Assembly: GCF_014202975.1 (NCBI RefSeq)
Contig: NZ_JACHHZ010000006.1
Location: 186,001-250,000, forward strand
Direction: 5' to 3'
Length of the DNA stretch: 64,000 bases
Origin: Povalibacter uvarum
GTDB taxonomy: Bacteria; Pseudomonadota; Gammaproteobacteria; Steroidobacterales; Steroidobacteraceae
Shown here piece after piece: positions 49,003 to 57,164 of the stretch. The notes under the pieces are model-generated. The model worked only from the letters and a program-made list of their open reading frames with translations. It was not told where the DNA came from and made no database searches. The position numbers and the translations under genes were made by a program. The number at the start of each line of letters is the position of its first letter. Within the stretch, counting starts at the first letter, position 1.

Positions 49003-50970
49003 TCACGGTGCAATGATATTGAACGATGGCGTGAACGTGGCGAGCATTCCCATCAGCTCGGACAGCTTTCGACCGTCGCCTTCGATCCGGATATCGCCTT
49101 GCTTCAAAGCCGTTGGCAGATCGATCTGACGCAAGCCGATCCGATCAAGGGTTGCCTTGGTCAGCGTGACTGTCGCGTCCGCGTTCGCATGTCTGCTGTT
49201 GTCGCGGTACGTCAGTACGCCGTTGCGCAGCGTCAGCGCGAATGATTCCTGTCGATCGCTGAATATCCAGTTGATGGTCATGTCGTGACCTTGCGCCTTC
49301 TCTGAATCGAGGCGCACGGCCATGAAGTCGAAGAACATGCCGGGTTCCAGTGCCTTGATCAGGTCCGCAGAGCTGCGCCCGGACTGCTGGCGCACACCGT
49401 TGCGCAGCTCCATCGCACCCGTGAGATACATGTTGCGCCACAGAGCGCTTTCCGACTGGTAACCCAACTGCTCAAGCGCCTCCGCTTGCGCTTCACGCGC
49501 CTTTGCGTTTTCCGGCTCCGCAAACACGAGGTGGTTGCCGAGCTGAACGGCCCATCGGTAATCGCCCTTCTCCATCGCCCCGCGAATCAACTCCAACACC
49601 TTCGCGCTGCCACCCAACGCCTCGACATAGCGTTTGCCGGCTTCGACCGGCGTCAGCGGGTCCAGGTTGGCAGGATTCGCATCGTAGAAACCAAGGTAGC
49701 GCTGGTACACCGCTCGCGCATTGAAGCTGAGCGTGCCGTAGTAGCCGCGGGTGTACCACTTGTTCTCCAGTTCGCCCGGAAGCCGCTGCATGGCTTCGGC
49801 GATCTCCGTCGGAGTCATCCCAAGATTCAGCAGGTGCAGCGTCCGGTCATTCACGAATGCATACATATCGCGCTGATCCGCCAGCAGCGTGCGAACGTGC
49901 TCGCCGCCCCAGGTCGGCCAGTTGTGCTGCGCGAACAGGACGTCAGTCTTCTCGCCGTAGCGCACCAGCGTTTCGTCGAGATAGCGGCTCCACGCCTTCG
50001 CATCGCGCACCTCGGCGCCGCGCGGAGTGAGGATGTTGTGCATCGCCGGCAGCAGGTTGTCGGCCATGCACAACGCACGCAGCTGCGGTAGATAGATGTT
50101 CATATCTGCCGGCGCCTCGGCTCCCTGCGTCAGCTGAAACTCGATCTCGATCCCGTCGATGCGATGAGTCTCGTAGTTCTGTTTCAACTCCACCGTCGGC
50201 GCGATAAGACTGATCGTGCCTCCGGCGGGAACCGTCTTCCCGAACCCAGTGTCCACCTGGCCGCGCTCGCCGCGGGGCGTGAGTGCCGCAGACTGATACT
50301 GCGCACGACGGAACATGGCGTTCCCCGCGAAGACGTTCTCACTCACCGTCTCCTGCATGAAACCGCCCGGCGCATAGATCGCTACCTTGCCGGCTTTGAC
50401 GTCCGCCTCATCCACCACGCCGCGCACACCGCCGAAATGATCGATGTGACTGTGTGTATGAATCACGGCAACGACAGGTTTGCGTGGCCGGTGTTGATAG
50501 TAGAGATCAAGCGCCGCGCGTGAGGTTTCCATGACCGTCAAGGGATCGATGACGATCAATCCCGTGTCGCCTTCGATGATCGTCATGTTTGCCAGATCGA
50601 ACCCGCGCATCTGGTAGACGCGTTCGGTGACCCGAAACAGTCCGGCGATCGTATTGAGCTTTGCGATGCGCCACAGGCTCGGATTTACGGTATCTGGACT
50701 CTGTTCGGCCTGCAGAAATTCGTACGAACGCAGGCTCCAGATCGTGTTGCCGGCGACGTCCTTGATTTCTCCTTTGAATGGCGCAATCAGGCCGCGCGTC
50801 GCCGATTCGTAGTCGCCGCGATCGTCGAGTGGCAGGTGCTTCAGCACTGCGGCGTTTTTCTCGACCGTCGCGCTGCTCGCGGGCTTTCCCTGCGTCGGAG
50901 AAGATTCAGCGGCTGCGGCCGTCCCAACGACCGAAGCCAGCACCACGGCGAGAATTCCCATGCGCAACAT
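49003..50970 (-). CDS. Alkyl sulfatase, SdsA1-like (metallo-beta-lactamase fold)
   Basis: 655 residues. A signal peptide (1-21) precedes a metallo-beta-lactamase domain with the dizinc motif HTHSHIDH (171-178), the later APGGFMQETVSENVFAGNAM and AQHNWPTWGGEHV blocks, then a dimerisation domain and a C-terminal SCP2-like lipid-binding domain (about 530-650, ADATVTLTKATLDRIGL). This architecture is that of the SdsA1-type linear alkylsulfatases, which hydrolyse alkyl sulfates such as dodecyl sulfate to alcohol and sulfate in the periplasm. The ATG at 50970 begins the signal peptide. Confidence 0.9.
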   Translation of the reverse strand: MLRMGILAVVLASVVGTAAAAESSPTQGKPASSATVEKNAAVLKHLPLDDRGDYESATRGLIAPFKGEIKDVAGNTIWSLRSYEFLQAEQSPDTVNPSLWRIAKLNTIAGLFRVTERVYQMRGFDLANMTIIEGDTGLIVIDPLTVMETSRAALDLYYQHRPRKPVVAVIHTHSHIDHFGGVRGVVDEADVKAGKVAIYAPGGFMQETVSENVFAGNAMFRRAQYQSAALTPRGERGQVDTGFGKTVPAGGTISLIAPTVELKQNYETHRIDGIEIEFQLTQGAEAPADMNIYLPQLRALCMADNLLPAMHNILTPRGAEVRDAKAWSRYLDETLVRYGEKTDVLFAQHNWPTWGGEHVRTLLADQRDMYAFVNDRTLHLLNLGMTPTEIAEAMQRLPGELENKWYTRGYYGTLSFNARAVYQRYLGFYDANPANLDPLTPVEAGKRYVEALGGSAKVLELIRGAMEKGDYRWAVQLGNHLVFAEPENAKAREAQAEALEQLGYQSESALWRNMYLTGAMELRNGVRQQSGRSSADLIKALEPGMFFDFMAVRLDSEKAQGHDMTINWIFSDRQESFALTLRNGVLTYRDNSRHANADATVTLTKATLDRIGLRQIDLPTALKQGDIRIEGDGRKLSELMGMLATFTPSFNIIAP

Positions 50971-51103
50971 TGTTAGCCTCCAGAAAGCCTGCCTGCAGAT
51001 CGCGGGATTCGCTTCGCGTTTGTAGCCTGACATTCCAGGACGGCTATGGCCAGCGCGAAATACCCCAGCAAGGCGCGCTCACAGGCAGAGACAGGTTCCG
51101 AGT

Positions 51104-52252
51104 TCAGACGAACGACGAGAAGCCGGTGAGTTGACGAGAGATCAGAAGCTTCTGAATCTCCGTCGTGCCGTCGGGAATCGGGATCACGATCGCTTCGCGC
51201 AACAGACGCTCGACCTGAAACTCTTTGGTGAGCCCGTTGCCGCCGTGCAGCTGAACGGCATCCCGGCACACCTTGACCGCCGATTCGGTCGCAAACCATT
51301 TCGCCATCGACGATTCGACCTCACAGCGAATCCCAGCATCGATGAGTGCGAAGGCCCGCAGGCACATGAGTCGCGAAGCATCGGCGAGCGTGGCCATCTC
51401 AGCAAGCTTTTCCGCGATCAGCTGATGCGAGGCGATCACTTTTCCGAACTGCTTACGCTCCTTCGCATACGCAATCGACTCCTCCAGAGACGCACGCATG
51501 AGACCAACGGACAGCATGCCGACGTGGGCACGTGCCTTCTCGAACACCTTCATCGTGTTCCTCAGGCCCTCGCCTTCCCCACCAATGACATTGGTCGCCG
51601 GCACACGGGCGTCGGTGATGAACACCTGTGCTGTGGACTGAGAGTTCATGCCGATCTTCTCAATGTTGCGCGCCTCGTAACCGTGCTCCCTGCGATCGAT
51701 CAGGATATGCGACAGCCCCTTGTCGCTCGTGCGCGTGGTGCAGATGATGAAGTCCGAGTAGACGCCGTTGGTGATCCAGGTCTTTTCACCGTTGATGACG
51801 AAATGATCGCCGTCACGCACGCCGCGCGTCTTGATGTCGGCGACATTCGAGCCCACGTCGGGCTCGCTGATGCCAAAGCAGCCGAAGACCGTGCCGGCCA
51901 AGAGTCCAGGCAGATACCTATCACGCAAATGAGCCGGGGCATTCGTGACCATGAACTCCGCCGTTCCTGCGTTGATCATCGCGCACAGACCGATATCGCA
52001 GGAGACCGCCACGATCTCCTCGAACAGCATCGCCTTGGTGAGAAAGCTGAGCCCAAGACCACCGTACTGCGTGGGCACCGTGGTGCCGAAGAACCCGAAC
52101 TCCGCGATCATCTGCTGGATCTCGGTCATTTTCTCCTTGGGAAGGAACCGGTCCCGATACTCGCGGGCGATCGGCTTGATCTCTGCCTGAAGAAATTTGC
52201 GGAAGCTGTCGACCGCGGCGCGTTGCTCTTCGGTGGGCGGGAAGAGATTCAT
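51104..52252 (-). CDS. Acyl-CoA dehydrogenase
   Basis: 382 residues, FAD-dependent acyl-CoA dehydrogenase fold: N-terminal helical domain, central beta-domain (GVRDGDHFVINGEKTWITNGVYSDFIICTTR) and C-terminal four-helix bundle with LHGGNGLTKEFQVERLLREA. The family start EEQRAAVDSFRKFLQAEIKPIARE is seen. It makes the 2,3-enoyl-CoA in beta-oxidation. Last gene of a minus-strand run ECH-thiolase-ACAD, 36 bases after the thiolase. The substrate chain is unknown. Confidence 0.9.
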   Translation of the reverse strand: MNLFPPTEEQRAAVDSFRKFLQAEIKPIAREYRDRFLPKEKMTEIQQMIAEFGFFGTTVPTQYGGLGLSFLTKAMLFEEIVAVSCDIGLCAMINAGTAEFMVTNAPAHLRDRYLPGLLAGTVFGCFGISEPDVGSNVADIKTRGVRDGDHFVINGEKTWITNGVYSDFIICTTRTSDKGLSHILIDRREHGYEARNIEKIGMNSQSTAQVFITDARVPATNVIGGEGEGLRNTMKVFEKARAHVGMLSVGLMRASLEESIAYAKERKQFGKVIASHQLIAEKLAEMATLADASRLMCLRAFALIDAGIRCEVESSMAKWFATESAVKVCRDAVQLHGGNGLTKEFQVERLLREAIVIPIPDGTTEIQKLLISRQLTGFSSFV

Positions 52253-52288
52253 GGTGGTGTCGTGTTCAATGAGGATGTGAGCAGCCGC

Positions 52289-53533
52289 TCAGGCGCGGCT
52301 GAAGATACCGACGTGCTCGGTGGACTCTTCCACGCGCCACAAACCACCACCGTTGCCCTGCAACGCAAAGTGGGCGTCCTCGACCTGACGCGGGCCGCAG
52401 TTACCTCGCAGCTGCTCGACCAGCTCGTAGATCTGTCCTATGCCGGTGGCGCCGATGGGATGGCCTTTTGACTCGAGCCCCCCGGACGGGTTGATGGGCA
52501 GCTTGCCGCCGATGGTCGTGTCCCCACGCTCGGCCATGACTCCGCTCGTTCCCGGTTCGCACAGTCCCAAGGCCTCGACCGCCAGCAGCTCACCGATGGC
52601 GGTCGCATCGTGCAGTTCCGCCACATCGATGTCTGACGGGCTGATGCCCGCCTGCTCGAATGCCAGCTTGCCCGCGAGATGCGTGCAGCCTTTGTCGAAG
52701 TCCTCAGCTGCGCGGGCCGACGCCGAACGCACAATGCTGGCCATCACCTTGACCGCGCGCTTGCGATCAAAACCATATTTCTTGAGTGCAGCCTCCGTGC
52801 ACACGATCGCCGCGGCTGCACCATCGGAAATGGGCGAGCACATCGGCAGGGTGACCGGATAGGTGATGGGTGGCGCTGCGAGGATCTCCTCGATGCTCAT
52901 CGGCATGCGGTACTGAGATCGCTCGTTGTGTACCGAATGGCTGTGATTCTTCGATGCGACGGCGGCGAGCTGGCGCTGCGTGACGCCGTAGCGCGCCATC
53001 AGTCCGCCACGACCGAGTGCCGCATACACATCCATGAAGCGGCTGTACGGCTTCGGTGATTGCGTTCCCGGCGGCGGCACGATGGACTTGCCCATCTCGG
53101 CCAGGTAGTTCGCATTGTCATCCGCGGTCTCGACATCCCAGGCGGAGTCGAATGCCGAGAACATCTTTGCCTTGTCGGCCGTGTACATCTTCTCTGCACC
53201 AACCGCGAGCACGACGTCCGTTGCTCCGGCCCGCAACTGGTTGACGGCAAGATTGAACGCGTGGCTCGAGGAGGCACACGCGCCTTCGAGATTGAAGATC
53301 GGAATGCTGTCGAAGCCCAGCGGCAGCAAGGCCACCTGGCCCCGAATCATGTGCTGGCCTTCAAAATGTCCCTGCGTACAGTTGCCGAAGAACGCCGCCT
53401 GCACCCACTTGCGATCACAGCCGGCGTCCTTCAACGCATCGCCCACGGCCCACGCCGTCAGCTGCTTGATCGACTTGTCGAGGTGTCGACCGAAGGTCGT
53501 CATGCCGACGCCGACGATGTAGATATCTTGCAT
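52289..53533 (-). CDS. SCP-x-type thiolase
   Basis: 414 residues, thiolase superfamily, SCP-x/lipid-transfer-like branch. The active-site Cys86 in LEGACASSSHAF, His in AELHDATA, and the C-terminal NPSGGLESKGHPIGATG are visible. This branch lacks the usual C-x-G second Cys motif and often works on branched or steroid side chains. It begins one base before the crotonase gene stop, in an ECH-thiolase-ACAD run. The reaction would be CoA-dependent cleavage of a 3-oxoacyl-CoA; the substrate is inferred only. Confidence 0.87.
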   Translation of the reverse strand: MQDIYIVGVGMTTFGRHLDKSIKQLTAWAVGDALKDAGCDRKWVQAAFFGNCTQGHFEGQHMIRGQVALLPLGFDSIPIFNLEGACASSSHAFNLAVNQLRAGATDVVLAVGAEKMYTADKAKMFSAFDSAWDVETADDNANYLAEMGKSIVPPPGTQSPKPYSRFMDVYAALGRGGLMARYGVTQRQLAAVASKNHSHSVHNERSQYRMPMSIEEILAAPPITYPVTLPMCSPISDGAAAAIVCTEAALKKYGFDRKRAVKVMASIVRSASARAAEDFDKGCTHLAGKLAFEQAGISPSDIDVAELHDATAIGELLAVEALGLCEPGTSGVMAERGDTTIGGKLPINPSGGLESKGHPIGATGIGQIYELVEQLRGNCGPRQVEDAHFALQGNGGGLWRVEESTEHVGIFSRA

Positions 53534-53534
53534 G

Positions 53535-54302
53535 TCAGTAGCCTTTGAATCGAGGTTCGCGTTTCTCCACGAAGGCCTTGAGTCCCTCGCTCAGGTCGTA
53601 GGAACGCTGGTGATTGCGGCAGACGAGCTGTTCATGGCGCAGCGCATCCTCCACGGACTTGTCGAGTGCTTCGTTGGCGACGGCCTTCATGTTCGCCAGC
53701 ACCAGCGGACTCTTTTTCGAGAGCTTGTCGCCAAGGCCCTGCACGCGGCTTTCCAGATCGGCGTCCGGGACGACTTCGTTGACGAGGCCGTAGTGCCGCG
53801 CCTCCACAGCGCTGATCGGGTCGCCCGTGAAAAGCAGATAGCGGGCCACGTTCTGCGGGATCTTCCGTGGCAGGATCGCCGCACCTCCACCGCCCGGAAA
53901 GACGCCGAAGTTGGAATGCGCATCTGCGAACTTCGCGCTCTCGCCGGCAATCACGAGGTCGCACGCGAGCACGAGCTCGAGTCCACCGGCGTATGCCAGT
54001 CCGTTCACGGCCGCGATCACCGGCTTTGGATAGCTGCGCAGTGTGTCGAAGAGTTCGACGATCACGTCGAGCAGGTCCTTCTGACCCGGCTCTCGTTCGG
54101 AAGCGGCTTTCAGATCCGCGCCCGCACAGAACGCACGACCGCGACCTGTCACGACGATGACGCGGACTTCCGCGTCGTTACGCCATTGCCCCAGCTTCTC
54201 GATGAACTGCGTGCAAAGTTCCTGCGTGAGGCTGTTCAGCGCGCTGGGACGGTCGAGCGTTACCCACGCAACTGCGCCTTGGCGCACGTGAGAAATCGTC
54301 AT
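53535..54302 (-). CDS. Enoyl-CoA hydratase/isomerase (crotonase family)
   Basis: 255 residues, crotonase fold. The oxyanion-hole motifs AFCAGADLKAA (58-68) and AYAGGLELVLACDLVIAG are present, with the Glu that corresponds to rat crotonase Glu144. The second catalytic Glu (rat Glu164, usually PEILLG) is replaced by AHSNFG before VFPGGGG, so simple hydration is uncertain; isomerase or hydrolase activity is possible. It is the first gene of a run with the thiolase and acyl-CoA dehydrogenase, preceded by the TonB receptor terminator. Confidence 0.85.
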   Translation of the reverse strand: MTISHVRQGAVAWVTLDRPSALNSLTQELCTQFIEKLGQWRNDAEVRVIVVTGRGRAFCAGADLKAASEREPGQKDLLDVIVELFDTLRSYPKPVIAAVNGLAYAGGLELVLACDLVIAGESAKFADAHSNFGVFPGGGGAAILPRKIPQNVARYLLFTGDPISAVEARHYGLVNEVVPDADLESRVQGLGDKLSKKSPLVLANMKAVANEALDKSVEDALRHEQLVCRNHQRSYDLSEGLKAFVEKREPRFKGY

Positions 54303-54430
54303 GCATGGCTCCTGACGGATGGTGGATTCAGGCCAGAGTAGCGATGCGGCCCTGCGCTTCCGACCCCTCTCGCTGAGGGGGATGCGCGACCACCTTGGCC
54401 GAGGGAGCGAGAAGCTGCCCTCGAAAACAA

Positions 54431-54458
54431 AGCGGCCTGTCGTCTCCGACAGGCCGCT
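54431..54458 (-). terminator. Rho-independent terminator after the TonB receptor
   Basis: A 12-base stem AGCGGCCTGTCG/CGACAGGCCGCT with a TCTC loop (GAGA on the minus strand) is followed on the minus strand by TTGTTTTCGA. It lies 29 bases past the receptor stop and isolates it from the beta-oxidation genes downstream. Confidence 0.85.
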
Positions 54459-54486
54459 ACGTCGCGATGATCCGCTCGAACAGATA

Positions 54487-56919
54487 TCAGAAGCGGAAGT
54501 TGGCCTGGACCGCTACCGATCTGCCCGGCTCTATGTAACGCATGGCTGCGAACCCGCCGCGCGTGAGACTGTTGGCCAGCGGCAAGTCCGCGCCGTACGG
54601 CATGATCCGTTCGTCGGTCAGATTCTTGCCCACCAGCGCGATGTCCCACGCGCTGTCGGCGCGACCGAATGAAATCCGTCCATTCAGCTTCGTGTATGCC
54701 TCCTGCGTCTGCTTCGGATCGAGGTTCGGCGAGGCGAAGTAGTCGCCGGTGTAGTACGCATCCAGCACCGTACGCAACTCGAAGCGGCTGCCCATCGGAA
54801 TGCGATAGTCGGCCGATGCAGAAGCCGTCCAATCCGCAACGTACTGATTGGGTTTGCCGGCGTTATCGCACGTTACGCCGGCAGGTGCGGTCGCAGTTGA
54901 TGGCTCGATCGGGCACGGAGCGCCCGAAAATTCCGTGAACTCGAAATCGGTCCAGGCCACCGCGGCGCTGAAGAGCAGATTCGACGTGGCGCGCCAGCGC
55001 GAATCGAGTTCCACGCCCTTGATCTCCGCAGCGCCTGCGTTTGACACGTTGTAGCTCACGCCGTTGAAGACACTGACCTGCAGATCGTCAAACTCGGTGT
55101 AGTACGCGGCCAGATTCACTTCGAGCTGGCCCGCGAACGTCATCTTCGCGCCGATCTCGTAGTTCTCCGCCTTCTCCGGCTCGAACTCGAACGATCCGCC
55201 CTGCCCCGGAGGGGCATTCGAGATGGAATCATACCCGCCACCCTTTGCGCCCTTGGTCCACGTTGCGTAGGTCATGACGTCGTCGGTGATGTCGTACTGC
55301 AGACCAACGGATGGCAGCACATGATCTTCGCTGCGCTCGTCGCTGATGTTGTGGGCCACTTTCTGCAGCAAGGACCGATTCAGGAAGGCCACCACTTCCG
55401 CCCGCGTATCGATACCGAGTGTGTAGAACGAAGGCGGGAGGCCGGCGATCACCGTCGTCGAGTCCAGCGGCGCACCATTCAGGTCGGTGTAACGGACCGC
55501 GCGGCTCGCCGTCTTGTCTTCCTTGGTATAGCGCAGGCCGACGTTGCTGCGCAGCGCATCGGTGATGTTCCAGGTTACGTGCACGAAGCCGGCATAAGAC
55601 TCGCTTTCCTGGCTGAACGTGCGCGGACCATCGGTATCGGAGAGCTGCGACGCAGCCGTCGCGCCCACCTGCGCCGTAAGAATCGGAATCAGGAGCGTAT
55701 TCGAGTAGAAAGGAATCTTGGTCAGCGAATCGAGTTCGGTCTTCTCCCAGTACACGCCGGCGAGATATTCGATCCTGCCACCCGTGGGTGACGTCAGCCG
55801 CAATTCCTGGCTGACCTGCTCGAACTCCTCGTCCACCGACTGTACGAGAACCGGTGCGCCAGTAATGTCGGCGTCAGTGCTCTCGCCGAACTCGTACTCC
55901 GAGTAACCAGTGATCGCGGTCAGCGTGTGCTCGCCGAGCTGCCAGTCGACAAAGAAGCCGTACTCATTCATCTCGTTGTCGCTGAACTCGGCAGCATCCG
56001 CCGATCGCTTGCCGTCGGGAAAATTGTTCAGCACGCTCGCATCGGCACCAAGGGCGCGCAGGGTCTGCGCGTACGTCGCTGTCACAGGGCGCGTTGCTGA
56101 CGGCAATGCAGCCCGATCATCGACGACCTCGTAGGGGCGACCCGTCGAGTCGAACTTGCTGTGTTCGGCTTTCAGCGCGAGTTCGACGTTGTCCGTCAGG
56201 TCGAATTCCAGCCAGGCGCGGACCTGCGACTCTTCCTGCTCCGATTCATCGACCAACTTGGTCAGGTTCTCGATGTTGCCGCCATACTCCCGGTAGCGTG
56301 CGGCAACGCGGCCGCGCAAACGATCAGTACCCAGAGGCCCCGAGAGCACACCCGTGTAGAGTTGCTCGTCGTACTCCGGCTCGTACAACGCGCTGACGGA
56401 GCCCTCGAAAGAGCCGGTCGGGCGTGCACTCGTGATATTCAATGCGCCGGCCACGCTGTTCTTGCCGAACAGAATGCTCTGTGAGCCGCGCAGCACTTCG
56501 ATTCGCTCCAGATCGAGGAACGGCGTGCGCGCCTGCTGGCCGCGACCGCGATACAGGCCGTCGACATACGTGCCGACCGATTGTTCGAAACCTGCGTTGG
56601 TGCCGGAAAAAATGCCGCGGATGGAGATGGCATTGCCCTGCGGCGTCGGCTGCATGAGGAAACTGGGAGCATAGTTCTTCATGCCCTCCAGGCTGACGAT
56701 GCCAGCATCCTGCAGCTTGTCTGCAGAGATCGCGGTGATCGCGATCGGGACATCGGAAAGCGACTCCTCGCGCTTCTGCGCGGTCACCACAACTTCTTCG
56801 AGCGAACCCGCCTCGGCTGCTTCGGGTTGAGCGTTCTGTGCGCCGGCGGCGCTACCGAGCAGCACAAGTGAGATCGCGGTGACAAGGTCGCGTCGCGCGA
56901 CTCTATTCAGATCGGACAT
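54487..56919 (-). CDS. TonB-dependent receptor, lipid/steroid-locus type
   Basis: 810 residues. A signal peptide (about 1-28), a TonB-box-like LEEVVVTAQKREESLSDVPIAITAI (40-64), a plug domain and a 22-strand barrel ending FRF are visible. The AQKREESLxDVPIAITA opening is typical of receptors in catabolic loci of sphingomonads and related gammaproteobacteria. The start is preceded by a strong GGGGGGAATGA ribosome-binding site. Divergent from the MalT-like regulator, with an inverted repeat TGGTGTT-AA-AACACCA (56932-56947) just ahead of its start. Confidence 0.92.
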   Translation of the reverse strand: MSDLNRVARRDLVTAISLVLLGSAAGAQNAQPEAAEAGSLEEVVVTAQKREESLSDVPIAITAISADKLQDAGIVSLEGMKNYAPSFLMQPTPQGNAISIRGIFSGTNAGFEQSVGTYVDGLYRGRGQQARTPFLDLERIEVLRGSQSILFGKNSVAGALNITSARPTGSFEGSVSALYEPEYDEQLYTGVLSGPLGTDRLRGRVAARYREYGGNIENLTKLVDESEQEESQVRAWLEFDLTDNVELALKAEHSKFDSTGRPYEVVDDRAALPSATRPVTATYAQTLRALGADASVLNNFPDGKRSADAAEFSDNEMNEYGFFVDWQLGEHTLTAITGYSEYEFGESTDADITGAPVLVQSVDEEFEQVSQELRLTSPTGGRIEYLAGVYWEKTELDSLTKIPFYSNTLLIPILTAQVGATAASQLSDTDGPRTFSQESESYAGFVHVTWNITDALRSNVGLRYTKEDKTASRAVRYTDLNGAPLDSTTVIAGLPPSFYTLGIDTRAEVVAFLNRSLLQKVAHNISDERSEDHVLPSVGLQYDITDDVMTYATWTKGAKGGGYDSISNAPPGQGGSFEFEPEKAENYEIGAKMTFAGQLEVNLAAYYTEFDDLQVSVFNGVSYNVSNAGAAEIKGVELDSRWRATSNLLFSAAVAWTDFEFTEFSGAPCPIEPSTATAPAGVTCDNAGKPNQYVADWTASASADYRIPMGSRFELRTVLDAYYTGDYFASPNLDPKQTQEAYTKLNGRISFGRADSAWDIALVGKNLTDERIMPYGADLPLANSLTRGGFAAMRYIEPGRSVAVQANFRF

Positions 56920-56931
56920 TCATTCCCCCCG

Positions 56932-56947
56932 TGGTGTTAAAACACCA
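56932..56947. promoter_or_regulatory. Inverted repeat in the TonB-receptor leader
   Basis: TGGTGTT-AA-AACACCA has perfect 7-base arms and ends 12 bases upstream of the receptor start codon. A possible operator or leader hairpin in the 245-base divergent region, which otherwise holds no gene; a TGGGGTTACCCCCCCC tract lies at 57021-57036. Confidence 0.4.
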
Positions 56948-57164
56948 GATCCCTGCGTAGTGTGGTTTATGGATCGAAACCTACAAGGGCACTGGCGCGG
57001 AGGTTAGCAAGCGATCTTTGTGGGGTTACCCCCCCCAGTTGAGGAGTCAGGGAGTGCCTGCATTGTGTTGCGGCTTTCCTACTACGTTCTGGACGCGCTC
57101 GAAGCGTCGGGTGTACAAGGCGGGTCCCGCGTTTGTTCACGCGCGTCACACGCGCCGAGCGCCG

